Source: Rhodanobacter sp. A1T4
GTDB lineage: Bacteria > Pseudomonadota > Gammaproteobacteria > Xanthomonadales > Rhodanobacteraceae
DNA: 64,000 nucleotides
Reading direction: 5' to 3'
Assembly (NCBI RefSeq): GCF_014207185.1
Contig: NZ_JACHCP010000001.1
Location: 1-64,000, forward strand
Shown: in pieces, positions 52,083 through 62,149 of the stretch
Layout: every line of letters starts with the position of its first letter
Position numbering within the stretch: the stretch's first letter is position 1
Made by a program: the position numbers and the translations under genes
Notes under the pieces: generated by a model
Databases searched by the model: none
Seen by the model: only the letters and a program-made list of their open reading frames with translations
What the model was told of the DNA's origin: nothing

Positions 52083-52982
52083 TCAAGGCGTAGCCGGCAG
52101 TGACGTCGACGCAGGTTTTTCGCTGACGCGTACCTTCTGCCGGGCAGGCCATGCCAGCACGGCCACAACCGGAAAATGATCGGACGGATAGCGATCATCC
52201 TGCTGCGTGGTGACCGTCTGCGCGGTCAGCGCGCGAAAGTCACGGTAGAGAATCCAGTCGATGCGGCGATCCGGAATGCCGGTGAAATTGTGGAAGGTCT
52301 TTTCCGGTCCGCCATGGCTGCCCGCACTGATCCATGCATCGTCCAGCAGTGAGGTGAGTACCGCATGGTCGGGTTTGTCGGGCGCGCTGTTGAAGTCGCC
52401 CGTCATGACGATGGGTAGGTCGGTCGGTAACGCATTCAGGCGTGAGAGAATTTCCTGCGCCGAGCGCGTGCGCGCCAGCTCATCCTGATCGCGATACGGA
52501 AAGTGCGTGTTGCAGTAGTAGAAATGCCGGTCATCGGCTTTGCGCTCGAACAGCGCCCACGTGACCATGCGCGGATATGGGTTGCCACAGGTGATGCTGC
52601 CGGGTTTGTCGGGTGTGTCGGACAACCAGTAATTGCCGGAGTCGATCACGCGCAGGCGGTCGCTGCGATAGAACACACCCATATGCTCGTCGCCATCATC
52701 GCCGCGGCGACCGATACCGAACCAGACGTATTGCGGCAGTTTGCTGACGATGTAATCGCCCTGGAATTTGTTCAGCTCCTGCGTGCCGAGCACATCCGGA
52801 TGCTGCTCGCGGATCGTGCGCACCATGATGTCGCGTCGGTGGTTCCAGTCGTTCGGGCCATCGTTGGCGATGCCTGTGCGTACATTGAACGTCATCACAC
52901 GCAGCGTCTGCGCACGGAGCCTGGCGCTGGTCAGACCAAGCGACACAAGCAGAACGGCAATCAGCAGCTTGAAAAAACGCAT
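52083..52982 (-). CDS. Secreted endonuclease/exonuclease/phosphatase (EEP) family protein
   Basis: This 299-residue protein has a signal peptide (LLIAVLLVSLGLTSARLRA) and a complete EEP fold. Motifs are MTFNVRTG, GTQELNKFQ (metal Glu), YCNTHFPYRD (His), MTGDFNSAPD (Asp-x-Asn) and SDHFPV (catalytic His). Exported EEP proteins often act as phosphodiesterases or sphingomyelinase/nuclease-like enzymes. The substrate is unknown. GGAG lies upstream of the ATG at 52982. Confidence 0.9.
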   Translation of the reverse strand: MRFFKLLIAVLLVSLGLTSARLRAQTLRVMTFNVRTGIANDGPNDWNHRRDIMVRTIREQHPDVLGTQELNKFQGDYIVSKLPQYVWFGIGRRGDDGDEHMGVFYRSDRLRVIDSGNYWLSDTPDKPGSITCGNPYPRMVTWALFERKADDRHFYYCNTHFPYRDQDELARTRSAQEILSRLNALPTDLPIVMTGDFNSAPDKPDHAVLTSLLDDAWISAGSHGGPEKTFHNFTGIPDRRIDWILYRDFRALTAQTVTTQQDDRYPSDHFPVVAVLAWPARQKVRVSEKPASTSLPATP

Positions 52983-53177
52983 GGCGAATGCTCCGTTGAA
53001 TGCGGGAACCAGCGATCGCCGCGAACGTACCACAGCCACGCGATGGCGCAGTCACGATCACACCGAATTACCGGTATCGAAGAGACAGTGCATCGGTAAT
53101 GGCGAGCGTCGTCATGATGTGGTCGACAATCATGCTGATGTTGCAAAGCAGTGACCACGTATGCCTACGTAAAGAAG

Positions 53178-53215
53178 AAAAGCCGGATCCGAGTACCATT
53201 CCGTATCCGGCTTTT
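53178..53215. terminator. Intrinsic terminator
   Basis: Stem AAAAGCCGGAT/ATCCGGCTTTT (arms 53178-53188 and 53205-53215) with flanking A and T runs lies between the DUF1223 gene stop and the EEP gene start. On the minus strand it ends the DUF1223 transcript. Confidence 0.88.
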
Positions 53216-53253
53216 ATCGGCAGTGCTTGATCTGCTCCAACGGAGTGAATCGA

Positions 53254-53997
53254 TTAGCGAGGAACAGTACTCATTGGCACGCCGGTGTCCTTCGAGGCAC
53301 CAAGAATTGCGCCGCCGGCCTTGATCTGCACCAGTGCGGCGGTGGACAGGTCAGTCAATTTCGCTGCCGGTATGTTGAACGTCTTGGGGCTTCCATCCCA
53401 CGTGCCGAGGTTGACGAGTTCGCGCACCACGTTGCGATGGGGAAGAGTGCGACCGCCGTTTTCGCCGGCGCGAATAGCGACGTTGATCGTGCGCGGGTCG
53501 TAGCGCACCAGCCAGACATCAGCCCGTGCAGCAGGCTTGCCGGAACCCACCCGCAGTTGGCCGTTCTCCCATGACAGGGAAGGTCCTTGCGTATGCGCCT
53601 GTGCGATCACCTGATTGAGTTGTGCGCGGTCCGTGCCGACGAGATCTTGTTGTCCATTCACCACGACCTGCGGGGTGTAGACGCCATTCTGTTTCTGGTA
53701 GTGCGAGTAGTCGTATTGCCGGTCGGTAAACGCTTCGCTGGCGAAGGTGTCTTTCCAACCGAGGTTGTCCCAATAAGTGACAGCAAACGATAGCGCGAGA
53801 ATGTTTGCTTGCCCCGCGATGGCGTTGAGGTTGGCTTCGGCCGGTGGGCACGACGAACAGCCCTGGCTCTGGAATAGTTCAACCACCACAAGCGGTGCGG
53901 GCGCGGGATGATCCTGTGCGTAGCCGATTTCGTTGAAGGCAATCAGCGCAAACACGCCGAGCAGGAGTTTGGCGGGTAATTGAATGAATGTGTTCAT
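53254..53997 (-). CDS. DUF1223 family secreted thioredoxin-like protein
   Basis: This 247-residue protein has a signal peptide (LLLGVFALIAFNEIGYAQ). A thioredoxin-like fold has the redox motif CSSC (Cys47, Cys50, in QSQGCSSCPPAE). The later part (GVYTPQVVVNGQQDLVG) matches DUF1223. It is probably a periplasmic disulfide-handling protein of unknown client. It is divergent from the M48 peptidase gene, about 260 bases away. Confidence 0.9.
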   Translation of the reverse strand: MNTFIQLPAKLLLGVFALIAFNEIGYAQDHPAPAPLVVVELFQSQGCSSCPPAEANLNAIAGQANILALSFAVTYWDNLGWKDTFASEAFTDRQYDYSHYQKQNGVYTPQVVVNGQQDLVGTDRAQLNQVIAQAHTQGPSLSWENGQLRVGSGKPAARADVWLVRYDPRTINVAIRAGENGGRTLPHRNVVRELVNLGTWDGSPKTFNIPAAKLTDLSTAALVQIKAGGAILGASKDTGVPMSTVPR

Positions 53998-54259
53998 GGC
54001 GGACTCCAGCCGACACGGCGGATAGGATGAGTGCAGTGATGCGTGTCGTTACCTTTGTTCTTCGTCGGTGCACGGGGAAAGTTACCTTTCGTAGTGCTAA
54101 AGCTGACGCCCTTGGTCTTACGCCAGCGTTGAGATTCCCTCACGGCAGCAAGTCCAGTCAATGCCGCATTAGCTGGCAGGCAGCCCAAGCCTTGGTAGCG
54201 CTGGCGCACTTCGGGTGCTTCCAGTACGTTTGTGAGACTTCAGGCGCGGGGAGTCGTCC

Positions 54260-55603
54260 ATGAAATCTTTTCTAGCGATGCTGTTGGCAGTTGTCCTGGT
54301 ATTTGGCGTCACTTCTGTCTTTTCGGCACCGGCCGCTGACAGCACGCCGGTGACCGCAACAACGTCAGCGCTTGCCACCTCACCGCATTTCGATGTCGAC
54401 GAAGCTACCAACACTTACATGTCGCAGCTATCGCCGGAGGCGCGGGCGAATTCCGATGCGTATTTCGAGGGCGGCTACTGGTTGGTGCTGTGGGATTGCC
54501 TGTGGGCGTTGGGTGTGGCGTGGTTGTTGCTGGGTACGCAGTTATCGGTGCGCATGCGCAACCTGGCCGAGCGCATCACGCGCTTTCGCTGGCTGCAGAC
54601 GGCCATCTATGCAATCCAGTACATCGTGCTGACGAGCCTGCTGACGCTGCCATGGAATTTCTACGAAGACTACGTGCGTGAACACAAGTACGGCCTGTCT
54701 ACCCAGGATTTTGCGCAGTGGTCTGGCGATCAGGTGAAGGGTCTGATCGTGGCGCTGATTCTCGGTACGGTGGCGCTGGTGATCGTTTACGCGGTGATCC
54801 GCAAGGCAACGCGCACATGGTGGCTTTGGGGTTCGCTGGTGGCCATCGTGTTCATGATGTTTGTCGGCACCATCGCGCCGGTGTACATCGCGCCCGTGTT
54901 CAACACCTACACATCGTTGCCGGATAGCCAGCTCAAATCACAGATTCTGTCGATGGCCCGCGCCAACGGCATTCCAGCCACCAACGTCTACGAGTTCGAT
55001 GCGTCGAAGCAAAGCAAGCGCATCAGTGCCAATGTCAGCGGCATGTTCGGGACCACCCGTATCAGTCTCAACGACAACCTGATGAACCGCAGCACGCCGG
55101 CGGAGATCAAGGCCGTGCTCGGCCACGAAATGGGCCATTACGTGCTCAATCATGTTTATAAGGGTCTGGTGTTTTTTGCCGTCATCATCGTGATCGGCTT
55201 TGCGTTCGTGTACTGGAGCTTTGGCTGGGTCATGCGACGCTGGGGTACAGGCTGGGACATACGCGATCCGGGTGATGTGGCCGGCTTGCCGCTGTTCGCG
55301 GCGCTGTTCACGATTTTCGTTTTCGTGCTGACGCCGGTGACCAACACGATCACCCGCAGTGCCGAGGCGGAAGCCGATGCATTTGGCATCAATGCCGCGC
55401 GTCAGCCGGATGGCTTTGCCGAAGCGGCGGTGCAACTGTCCGAATATCGAAAGATGCATCCCGGCCCGATCGAGGAATTCGTGTTCTTCGACCATCCCAG
55501 CGGTTGGAACCGTATCCACCGGGCGATGGTCTGGAAGGCCGAGCATCTGGACGATGCGGATATTCGTGCTCTGCAGGTCATCACACCGGTGACTTCGCGC
55601 TGA
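54260..55603 (+). CDS. M48 family membrane metalloprotease (Ste24/CAAX-type)
   Basis: This 447-residue protein has an N-terminal signal-like helix and several hydrophobic segments (about 75-95, 112-132, 162-182, 190-212, 303-320, 345-362). The zinc site HEMGH is at 289-293, with the third ligand Glu in the EADAFG segment (near 371). It resembles Ste24 CAAX-type proteases that cleave peptides in the membrane. The ATG at 54260 follows a gene-free 260-base region. Its substrate in bacteria is unknown; roles in protein quality control have been suggested for relatives. Confidence 0.92.
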   Translation: MKSFLAMLLAVVLVFGVTSVFSAPAADSTPVTATTSALATSPHFDVDEATNTYMSQLSPEARANSDAYFEGGYWLVLWDCLWALGVAWLLLGTQLSVRMRNLAERITRFRWLQTAIYAIQYIVLTSLLTLPWNFYEDYVREHKYGLSTQDFAQWSGDQVKGLIVALILGTVALVIVYAVIRKATRTWWLWGSLVAIVFMMFVGTIAPVYIAPVFNTYTSLPDSQLKSQILSMARANGIPATNVYEFDASKQSKRISANVSGMFGTTRISLNDNLMNRSTPAEIKAVLGHEMGHYVLNHVYKGLVFFAVIIVIGFAFVYWSFGWVMRRWGTGWDIRDPGDVAGLPLFAALFTIFVFVLTPVTNTITRSAEAEADAFGINAARQPDGFAEAAVQLSEYRKMHPGPIEEFVFFDHPSGWNRIHRAMVWKAEHLDDADIRALQVITPVTSR

Positions 55604-55767
55604 GGTGCAGGGCGACCGAGTCAGGCGGCCTGTCTGCTGTTACGACTTCGGCGTCTTGTTCGGCGCGCTGCTGCTGCCGTGGTTCAGCAGGATAAGAAAA
55701 TAGCGGCTTTGGTGCCCGCGATCGACAAGTGATCGGGCGCGGCGTGGCGTGCTTGAATCAAGGGCCT

Positions 55768-56973
55768 TCAGCTTTTGCGTGTGCGCGAGACCAGGCTCGC
55801 CAGCTGCAGCACGGCGGCTTCCGACACGGCGCGATTCGGTGTTACGTCGCTATTGTTGAAGTTGCCGGTATCGCCAAACGCCTGCACCAGCAGGCCATCG
55901 CTGCGCGGCACCATGCTGATGTGCTCGCTGCTTATGCCATAAGTGACCTCGGGCTGCGGAATCAGCCGTGCCGTCTGTCCGCGCACGGGAATGATCGAGT
56001 TGTCATTGAACAAGGCCCTGGCGCCATAGCCGGTGGCATTGATCAGCGTTCGCTCGGGCAATTTCAGCAGCTCGTGCGGATGGTCGAACTCGCGCACCTC
56101 GATCTTGCCACCGGCGGTCAGGAAGTCGGTCATCAGCATGCGTGCATAGGTGCTGATGTTGAACATCATGGTTGTATAGCGATGCACGTACGGCTGGTGA
56201 AACGGATGGCTTCCGGCAGGCATGTCGATCGTGCGCGGTGTGAGATCGCGCACGCGATCGCGGAACTCGCCGTAGTCCGGCTCGTCGGATACCTCCGGCG
56301 GCTGCGGCTGATTGAATGGCGTATCCGATAGCGAGTAACCGTCGATCCATTCGATTGGTCGGCCGGGCAAACCCAGCAAGGTTTGATACATGCCGTAAGA
56401 CGTGCGCGCCATCGTTTCCCAGCGTGCGCCAAAATCCGGTGCGTGTTGGGCGTCGCAGATGCGCGAGTCGGGCGTCCATAGTCCGGAAGCACGCATCGAG
56501 TAAACGTCCGGTGGCAGTGCCTTGGCGTAAATGCACACCGACATGCCGGCACGCTGGGCCAGCAATGCCGAGGTAAGGCCGAGTGCGCCGCAACCGATGA
56601 CGCCGAGTTTATGCACGCCGGTGTCCTGTGCCATACGCAGGGCCAGCATGCTCGATCCCCACGACAGCGACCAGCCGCTGCCGCCGTGCCCGTAGTTGTG
56701 CACGATAGTTTTCTCGCCCAACCTTTGCGTTTCGATGCGCGGCCCGGCGGCGCGGAACGGTCGCGTGCAAACGTACACGCCGGTGATCCGGTCGGTCTGC
56801 GCCCGGATCGGTGCCAGCTCGACCATGCCCGGCGTGCCCGCGATCGGTGGCGAAACGAGGGTTCCCGCTTTCGATGTGGGGGCCAGGGGCTGCCGCGCGC
56901 AGGCCACCAGTCCTGCCGTTGACGCCACCGCCAGCGTTGCACCGGCGTTGCGCAGAAATTGCCGTCGTTGCAT
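55768..56973 (-). CDS. TAT-exported FAD-dependent oxidoreductase (D-amino acid oxidase-like)
   Basis: This 401-residue protein starts with a twin-arginine signal (MQRRQFLRNAGATLAVASTAGLVACA) that also contains a possible lipobox. A Rossmann FAD site, LGVIGCGALGLTSALLAQRAG, is followed by the DAO-type body (GSGWSLSWGSSMLAL before it and ERTLINATGYGARALFND, IPVRGQTARLI later). The protein should be folded with FAD in the cytoplasm and exported to the periplasm. The substrate may be a D-amino acid or an amine. GGGGA lies upstream of the ATG at 56973. It is divergent from the trehalase gene. Confidence 0.88.
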   Translation of the reverse strand: MQRRQFLRNAGATLAVASTAGLVACARQPLAPTSKAGTLVSPPIAGTPGMVELAPIRAQTDRITGVYVCTRPFRAAGPRIETQRLGEKTIVHNYGHGGSGWSLSWGSSMLALRMAQDTGVHKLGVIGCGALGLTSALLAQRAGMSVCIYAKALPPDVYSMRASGLWTPDSRICDAQHAPDFGARWETMARTSYGMYQTLLGLPGRPIEWIDGYSLSDTPFNQPQPPEVSDEPDYGEFRDRVRDLTPRTIDMPAGSHPFHQPYVHRYTTMMFNISTYARMLMTDFLTAGGKIEVREFDHPHELLKLPERTLINATGYGARALFNDNSIIPVRGQTARLIPQPEVTYGISSEHISMVPRSDGLLVQAFGDTGNFNNSDVTPNRAVSEAAVLQLASLVSRTRKS

Positions 56974-57169
56974 GGATCGATCCCCGAATGTGATTAAAAA
57001 ACCAGCCGCTGCTTCTGCAGAATGCATCGCGCCGACTCTTCTTAGCCGATCGTTCTGGCGAAATCAAAGCCTTCGTCTGGCACCGATGTGACGCGACACC
57101 TTGAGGCAACCACCGTCATACTGCCCCGATTGTGCTTCAACGCATTCGTTCAACACCGAGTTGCTGTCT

Positions 57170-58813
57170 ATGAGAACACTGTTCCGGTATGCACTGGCCT
57201 TTGCCGCGATGCTGCTCGCTACCAACGCATCGGCAGCACAGCCCGATCCACAGAAAACGCGCGCCTATATCGACCACGCCTGGGACACGCTCACACGTGC
57301 GATGGACGATTGTTCGGCGTTGCGCGAGAGCAAGGTGACCACGCATCCGGTGCTGTATCTGCCTGCAGATATGCCAACGCCGCCTGGACTCGCCGGCGTA
57401 GTGAAACACTGCAACGTCGATGTGCGCGTGTTACCGCAGGTGATTGGCAAGCTGGGTGACTTTTCGCCCGCGGCGCTCTCCAAACAGGGTCTGCTCTATC
57501 TGCCGCACCCCTATGTCGTGCCTGGTGGCTTTTTCAACGAGATGTATGGCTGGGACAGCTACTTCATCGTGCTTGGCCTGATCGCCGATCATCGCGATGC
57601 GATGGCACGCGACATGGTCGACAACGCACTGTTCGAGGTGCAGCACTACGGTGCGGTACTCAACGCCAACCGGACCTACTATCTCACGCGCTCGCAGCCG
57701 CCATTCCTCGGCGCGATGATTCGCGCGGTGCTGGATGATCCGGCCAGCTTCAAGGACAAGGCCGAAGCGCGCGCCTGGCTGGCGCAGGCGTATCCATTGG
57801 CGGTGCGCGACTACTCGACCTGGACACGCAAGGAGCATCTCGCCGGCGATACCGGCCTGGCCCGCTATTACGACTACGGTGGCTCGGCACCCGTGCTGGA
57901 GATGCAGGACAGCGACTACTTGCGCGGCGTGATCGCGTGGCTGATCGCGCATCCATCGGATGATCCCGGCTATCTGGTCAAAGCCTCCGAGCATCCTGAC
58001 GATGCGGAAGCCATGCGTCTGAAAGTCACCAGCTGCGATGTGCGTGCATCCAAGGTGTGCGCCGGTGCGTGGGTCAACGGTTATCGCCTCAGCGCTGACT
58101 ACTACCTCGGCGATCGTGCGATGCGCGAGTCGGGTTTCGACACCACCTTCCGCGTCGGTCCGTTCGGCGGTTCCACCCATCAGTACGCCACTGTCGATCT
58201 CAACAGCCTGCTGTATGGCTACGAGCGCGACCTACATGATTTCGCCGCGCAGCTCGGAAACGATGTCGACGCAAAGCGCTGGACTGCGGCGGCCGTTGTC
58301 CGTAAAGCGGCGATCGACAAATACCTGTGGCGCGCCGACAAGGGCATGTACATGGATTACGACGTGGTTACCGGTAAGCCATCGGACTACCACTTTGTCT
58401 CGACCTATTATCCGCTCTGGGCCGGTGTGGCCTCGCAGCTGCAGGCAAAGGCACTACGAGGAAACCTGGGCATCTTCGAACGTAAGGGTGGGCTGCAGAT
58501 CAGCGACCAGAGCAGCGGCGCGCAGTGGGATGCGCCGTTCGGCTGGGCGCCAACCAACTGGCTCGCCATTGCCGGCCTCGATGCCTATGGCTTTCACGAC
58601 GATGCGCGCCGCATTGCCCGCGAGTTTACCGGCACCATCGATCGCAGCCTCGCCGACGATGGCACCATCCGCGAGAAATACAACATGGTCAGCGGCAACG
58701 CCGACGTAAAAATCAGCGCAGGCTACAAGGACAATGTCATCGGATTCGGCTGGAGCAACGGCGTGTACCTGAAGCTGCAGCAGTTGTTGAACGAAACGCC
58801 CTCCGAGCATTGA
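57170..58813 (+). CDS. Periplasmic trehalase (GH37)
   Basis: This 547-residue protein has a signal peptide (ALAFAAMLLATNASA, cut near residue 22) and both trehalase signatures: PGGFFNEMYGWDSY (118-131) and QWDAPFGWAP (about 452-461). The catalytic Asp is in RESGFDTTFR and the base Glu is probably in the C-terminal EKYNMVSG. It should hydrolyse trehalose to two glucose units in the periplasm. The start at 57170 gives a normal signal peptide. It stands alone and is divergent from the FAD oxidase gene. Confidence 0.9.
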   Translation: MRTLFRYALAFAAMLLATNASAAQPDPQKTRAYIDHAWDTLTRAMDDCSALRESKVTTHPVLYLPADMPTPPGLAGVVKHCNVDVRVLPQVIGKLGDFSPAALSKQGLLYLPHPYVVPGGFFNEMYGWDSYFIVLGLIADHRDAMARDMVDNALFEVQHYGAVLNANRTYYLTRSQPPFLGAMIRAVLDDPASFKDKAEARAWLAQAYPLAVRDYSTWTRKEHLAGDTGLARYYDYGGSAPVLEMQDSDYLRGVIAWLIAHPSDDPGYLVKASEHPDDAEAMRLKVTSCDVRASKVCAGAWVNGYRLSADYYLGDRAMRESGFDTTFRVGPFGGSTHQYATVDLNSLLYGYERDLHDFAAQLGNDVDAKRWTAAAVVRKAAIDKYLWRADKGMYMDYDVVTGKPSDYHFVSTYYPLWAGVASQLQAKALRGNLGIFERKGGLQISDQSSGAQWDAPFGWAPTNWLAIAGLDAYGFHDDARRIAREFTGTIDRSLADDGTIREKYNMVSGNADVKISAGYKDNVIGFGWSNGVYLKLQQLLNETPSEH

Positions 58814-59065
58814 AGGAAGGCGGCGCCATGCCACCAGCCTGACGTCGTCGAGATGTCTGACGTGGCTTCAGTTCGTCGAGTGTGACTTGGTTTATGGTCT
58901 GCCCATGGCACTTCGTCGGCCGAGCTATATGATGGGGCGACTTAAGCACTAGACTTGTATCAAGCTTTCTTGCAGTCACTTAATCTCGGTGGCGATCGCG
59001 TTGACACAAGACACTCCTCAGAGCAGTGATTATCTGAAGGCTCTTTCGTCGGGGCTTAAACACCA

Positions 59066-59416
59066 ATGATCGCCCTGTTCTTTAAATGTCTGCTCGGCGC
59101 ACTTGCGGTTCTCGTAATCGCGTTGCTGTCCAAGTCGAAGAGTTTCTACATTGCCGGCATGGTTCCGCTGTTTCCGACGTTTGCGCTATTGGCGCATTAC
59201 ATCGTTGGGTCGGAGCGGTCGATGGTGGCGCTAAAGACAACGGCGCTATTCGGGTTGTGGTCGTTGATTCCATATGCCGTCTATCTGTTCGCCGTCTATT
59301 TGTTATGCACACGGGTCGGGCTGGTCGCGACGCTCGGTTTTGCCATGCTGGCCTGGACGGTGAGCGCAGGCATGCTTTTAATCGCGTGGTCGCGACTGCA
59401 TCCCGAAGCCGGTTGA
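59066..59416 (+). CDS. glpM: GlpM-like inner-membrane protein
   Basis: This 116-residue protein is almost wholly hydrophobic, with about four transmembrane segments. Its sequence FKCLLGALAVLVIALLSKSKSFYIAGMVPLFPTFALLAHYIVG is the conserved start of the GlpM family, named in Pseudomonas where it affects alginate production. The molecular function is unknown. It stands alone after a 250-base gap and before the YbdK-type ligase gene. Confidence 0.85.
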   Translation: MIALFFKCLLGALAVLVIALLSKSKSFYIAGMVPLFPTFALLAHYIVGSERSMVALKTTALFGLWSLIPYAVYLFAVYLLCTRVGLVATLGFAMLAWTVSAGMLLIAWSRLHPEAG

Positions 59417-59701
59417 AGGCAAGGTTCATCGAGTCTCCTTTACGCGCAGTGCTGCGGCGTAGACAAAGCCTCTCGCCTGTATAAGGCGCCGTATACGTTT
59501 ATCCAGTACGCCTGACCTGCGTACGATTGAAGCCCCGATGGTGCCCGGGCTCCCCTATTTGGCCCCGCGGGCTAAAACCTCGCGACGCGCACCAATCGAC
59601 ATCGGAGCTTGCAGATTCCGCCGCATAGTCATGTCTGGCTGTTTAACTGTGTTTGTCCCCCCTTCGAATTCACGAATGGGGTTATGGAAAGGAGTGGAAC
59701 C

Positions 59702-60829
59702 ATGATCACGTTGGGTGTGGAAGAGGAAATCCAGATAATCGACGACCAGGGACAACTGGTCGCACATGATTTTTCGTTGGATTTTGCGGAGGCGAATATT
59801 CCCGAGGGCTTGATGGATAAGGAAATCCATCGATGTGTTATCGAAACCAAGACGCGCATTTGCCGAACCGTGCCGGAGCTGCTTTCCGCGGTTCGTCTGC
59901 TGCGCGGGCAGGCACGGCGCAGGGCCGCATCGCAGGGGCAGCGCATTCTGATCGCCGGTATTCATCCTACGTCGGCGTGGCAACAGCAGCCGCTACACGA
60001 AGGGACGGACTTCCCGCACTACGCGCGGCTGATCGACGAGTACCGCGATGTGTCTCGCAGCGCGCTGAGCTTTGGCATGCACCTACACCTGGGTTTTGCT
60101 ATTGGTGCACCGCGCATGGCCATCATGAATCGGTTGCGGCATGTACTTCCAGAGGTACTTGCGTTGTCGGCCAGTTCGCCATTTTTTGAAGGCCGCGATA
60201 CCGGCCTGCATTCGTGGCGGCACAGCCTGCTGGATCGCTATCCGCGGATGGGTACGCCGGATGTGTGGGAAAGCGAACAGGATTATCAGACGCATGTGGA
60301 CCGGCTGCGCAAGGTCGGCTGCCTCGCTGAAGATCAGGGGCTGTGGCAGGACATCCGCTTGCATCATCGCTATGGCACGCTCGAAGTGCGCGTCATGGAT
60401 ACACATCCAGACCTGGCACGTATTGGCCTGATTGTGACCTTGTTGAAATGGGAGGCCGAAACGCTGCTGCTGGAGTTGCAGGCCGACAGACAGGGTCCGG
60501 TGTGGTCACGTGCATGCATCGAAGAAAACAAGTGGCGCGCGCGTCGCCACGGCTTGCACACGGAGTGGATTGACTGGAGCCGTGACAGTGTTTCCAGCAC
60601 ACCAGAGCACTTCGAGCGTTGGTGGTCACGCATCGCTCCGCGTGCCAAAGATGCCACCGAGCGCACGTACTGGGAACGACAACTTGCCGATGCGTTGATC
60701 CAGGGCACCTTTGCCGATGTGCTGCGTCAGCAGGCCCATCGGCAGGCTGACTGGCATGCCACCTTGGAATGGATGGCTGCTCTGGTTGGCGACGACATCG
60801 TCGTTCCACAGCGCGTGGAGGTGTGTTGA
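59702..60829 (+). CDS. Carboxylate-amine ligase (YbdK/GCS2 family)
   Basis: This 375-residue protein belongs to the glutamate-cysteine ligase type 2 family: it starts MITLGVEEEIQIID with the metal/nucleotide Glu pair, and HLHLGF follows later. Relatives join a carboxylate to an amine at the cost of ATP; YbdK itself shows weak gamma-glutamylcysteine activity. GGAGTGGAACC precedes the ATG. It is translationally coupled (TGATG) to the next gene, which suggests a two-step ligase pathway for an unknown small molecule. Confidence 0.9.
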   Translation: MITLGVEEEIQIIDDQGQLVAHDFSLDFAEANIPEGLMDKEIHRCVIETKTRICRTVPELLSAVRLLRGQARRRAASQGQRILIAGIHPTSAWQQQPLHEGTDFPHYARLIDEYRDVSRSALSFGMHLHLGFAIGAPRMAIMNRLRHVLPEVLALSASSPFFEGRDTGLHSWRHSLLDRYPRMGTPDVWESEQDYQTHVDRLRKVGCLAEDQGLWQDIRLHHRYGTLEVRVMDTHPDLARIGLIVTLLKWEAETLLLELQADRQGPVWSRACIEENKWRARRHGLHTEWIDWSRDSVSSTPEHFERWWSRIAPRAKDATERTYWERQLADALIQGTFADVLRQQAHRQADWHATLEWMAALVGDDIVVPQRVEVC

Positions 60830-61986
60830 TGAGCGTTTCTCCACAGGTTCGGCTTGAATTCATCGGCGCCGAACGCTTTGCACGCGCGCTATCGGATACA
60901 TGCGCGCCACATCTCCCGCAAAGCCTGTTATCCGACCACTATGCGGTCGGCAATGCGGCGTTGCGTAACGCGTTGGATATCAAGATCCAGCATCTGGTCA
61001 ACGCCTTGAAACCGCACCTGCACCCTGATCGTGTTGCATGGCCGGGCGCGCGGGCGGATGTGCTGGCGCTGGATATGGCGTTCACGGAACATCCCTCTCA
61101 GCCATTCGATCTGGCGTGGGTGGAAATCCAGGCCTTTACTTCGATGCTGCCCACTTTCCACACCATGCATCTGGCGCAGCGTCGGGTTCATGGTTTGGAC
61201 GTCCATCTGCTTCCGCACGATCCATTGCCACGCGATACCTCGTGGATTGATCATTCGCGGCAATGGCTCGCCCCACACGCCAACACCGTATTGATCGAAG
61301 ATCACCCACGCGATGGTCTCAGCTGGCCGGATCTCGACGGCGCACGCCACTGGTGGAATGTGGAAGTGCACGATTGGCGCGACGTTGTCGTCGACGATGG
61401 CTATCTATGCAGTCCCGATCACTCAAAGCGTTATACGCATGTGTGGAACCGGCTGATCTTTTCCGATCTCTCTGCCGCCGACCGCGTGCTGGCCGAAGCG
61501 AAAATGCGCGCCGCCCACAAGCTCAACTGGCACAGCCATCCGGCCTGGTACGACGGCGTGCACAAAGGAAGCCTCGCTGATCTGTCGCTGGCCGCGCACG
61601 AAGCCTGCCACTGGGTGGAAGACGATGCGCTGCGCGCTACACAGTGGAACGAGCCCGAAAGGTGGGTGGCCAAATCCGTCAGCGGCCATTCCGGCAATGG
61701 CCTGCTGCTGAATCCCACCAGCGCCGAACTGCAGGCGTTGCCGATGCCACGTCAGTGGATCGTACAGAACAAATTCCGCCAGGTACCCATCGGCAAACAT
61801 CCGCTGACCCTGCAGCCGCTGTTCGGCGAAGTCCGCTGCCTGCTTGCCCTGCAAGATGGCAAGGCGCCCTGGGTGATGGCCTGGATTTTCCGCTGCTCTA
61901 CCAATGGTATCGCCACCATGAGTGGCCGACAGACTTTGCCGGGCGAGGGCATGACGCTGTTGTACTTTGATACGGGTAGGAAGTAG
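60829..61986 (+). CDS. Protein of unknown function, possibly ATP-grasp-like
   Basis: This 385-residue protein starts MSVSPQVRLEFIGAERF and overlaps the YbdK stop by one base. The C-terminal third contains VAKSVSGHSGNGLLL, IVQNKFRQVP and GEVRCLLALQDGKAPWVM, followed by LPGEGMTLLYF. These resemble the Lys/Gly-rich loop and Glu/Arg strands of ATP-grasp ligases. The middle holds many His and Trp residues (HWWNVEVHDWRD, WNRLIF). The family was not recognised. Coupling to an amine ligase suggests a second ligase or an enzyme acting on its product. Confidence 0.72.
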   Translation: MSVSPQVRLEFIGAERFARALSDTCAPHLPQSLLSDHYAVGNAALRNALDIKIQHLVNALKPHLHPDRVAWPGARADVLALDMAFTEHPSQPFDLAWVEIQAFTSMLPTFHTMHLAQRRVHGLDVHLLPHDPLPRDTSWIDHSRQWLAPHANTVLIEDHPRDGLSWPDLDGARHWWNVEVHDWRDVVVDDGYLCSPDHSKRYTHVWNRLIFSDLSAADRVLAEAKMRAAHKLNWHSHPAWYDGVHKGSLADLSLAAHEACHWVEDDALRATQWNEPERWVAKSVSGHSGNGLLLNPTSAELQALPMPRQWIVQNKFRQVPIGKHPLTLQPLFGEVRCLLALQDGKAPWVMAWIFRCSTNGIATMSGRQTLPGEGMTLLYFDTGRK

Positions 61987-62149
61987 GGCAGGGCATGGCT
62001 GTAAGCCCGCGAACTACCGAGATCGTTGGACGCTCTACCAAGCATGATTACAGCCTTCTGGACATGTTCGTTTCAATTCGATGCGAACAGTCTGTAAGCG
62101 ACACCCATGAATCTCTGCGTTGCCGCAGGGCATCGTCCCTACGGCCAGG

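Noticed and set aside
59001-59033. TTGACA upstream of glpM as a sigma-70 promoter
   Set aside because: TTGACA is present at 59001-59006, but the best -10 (GATTAT, 59028-59033) is 21 bases away, too far for a confident call.
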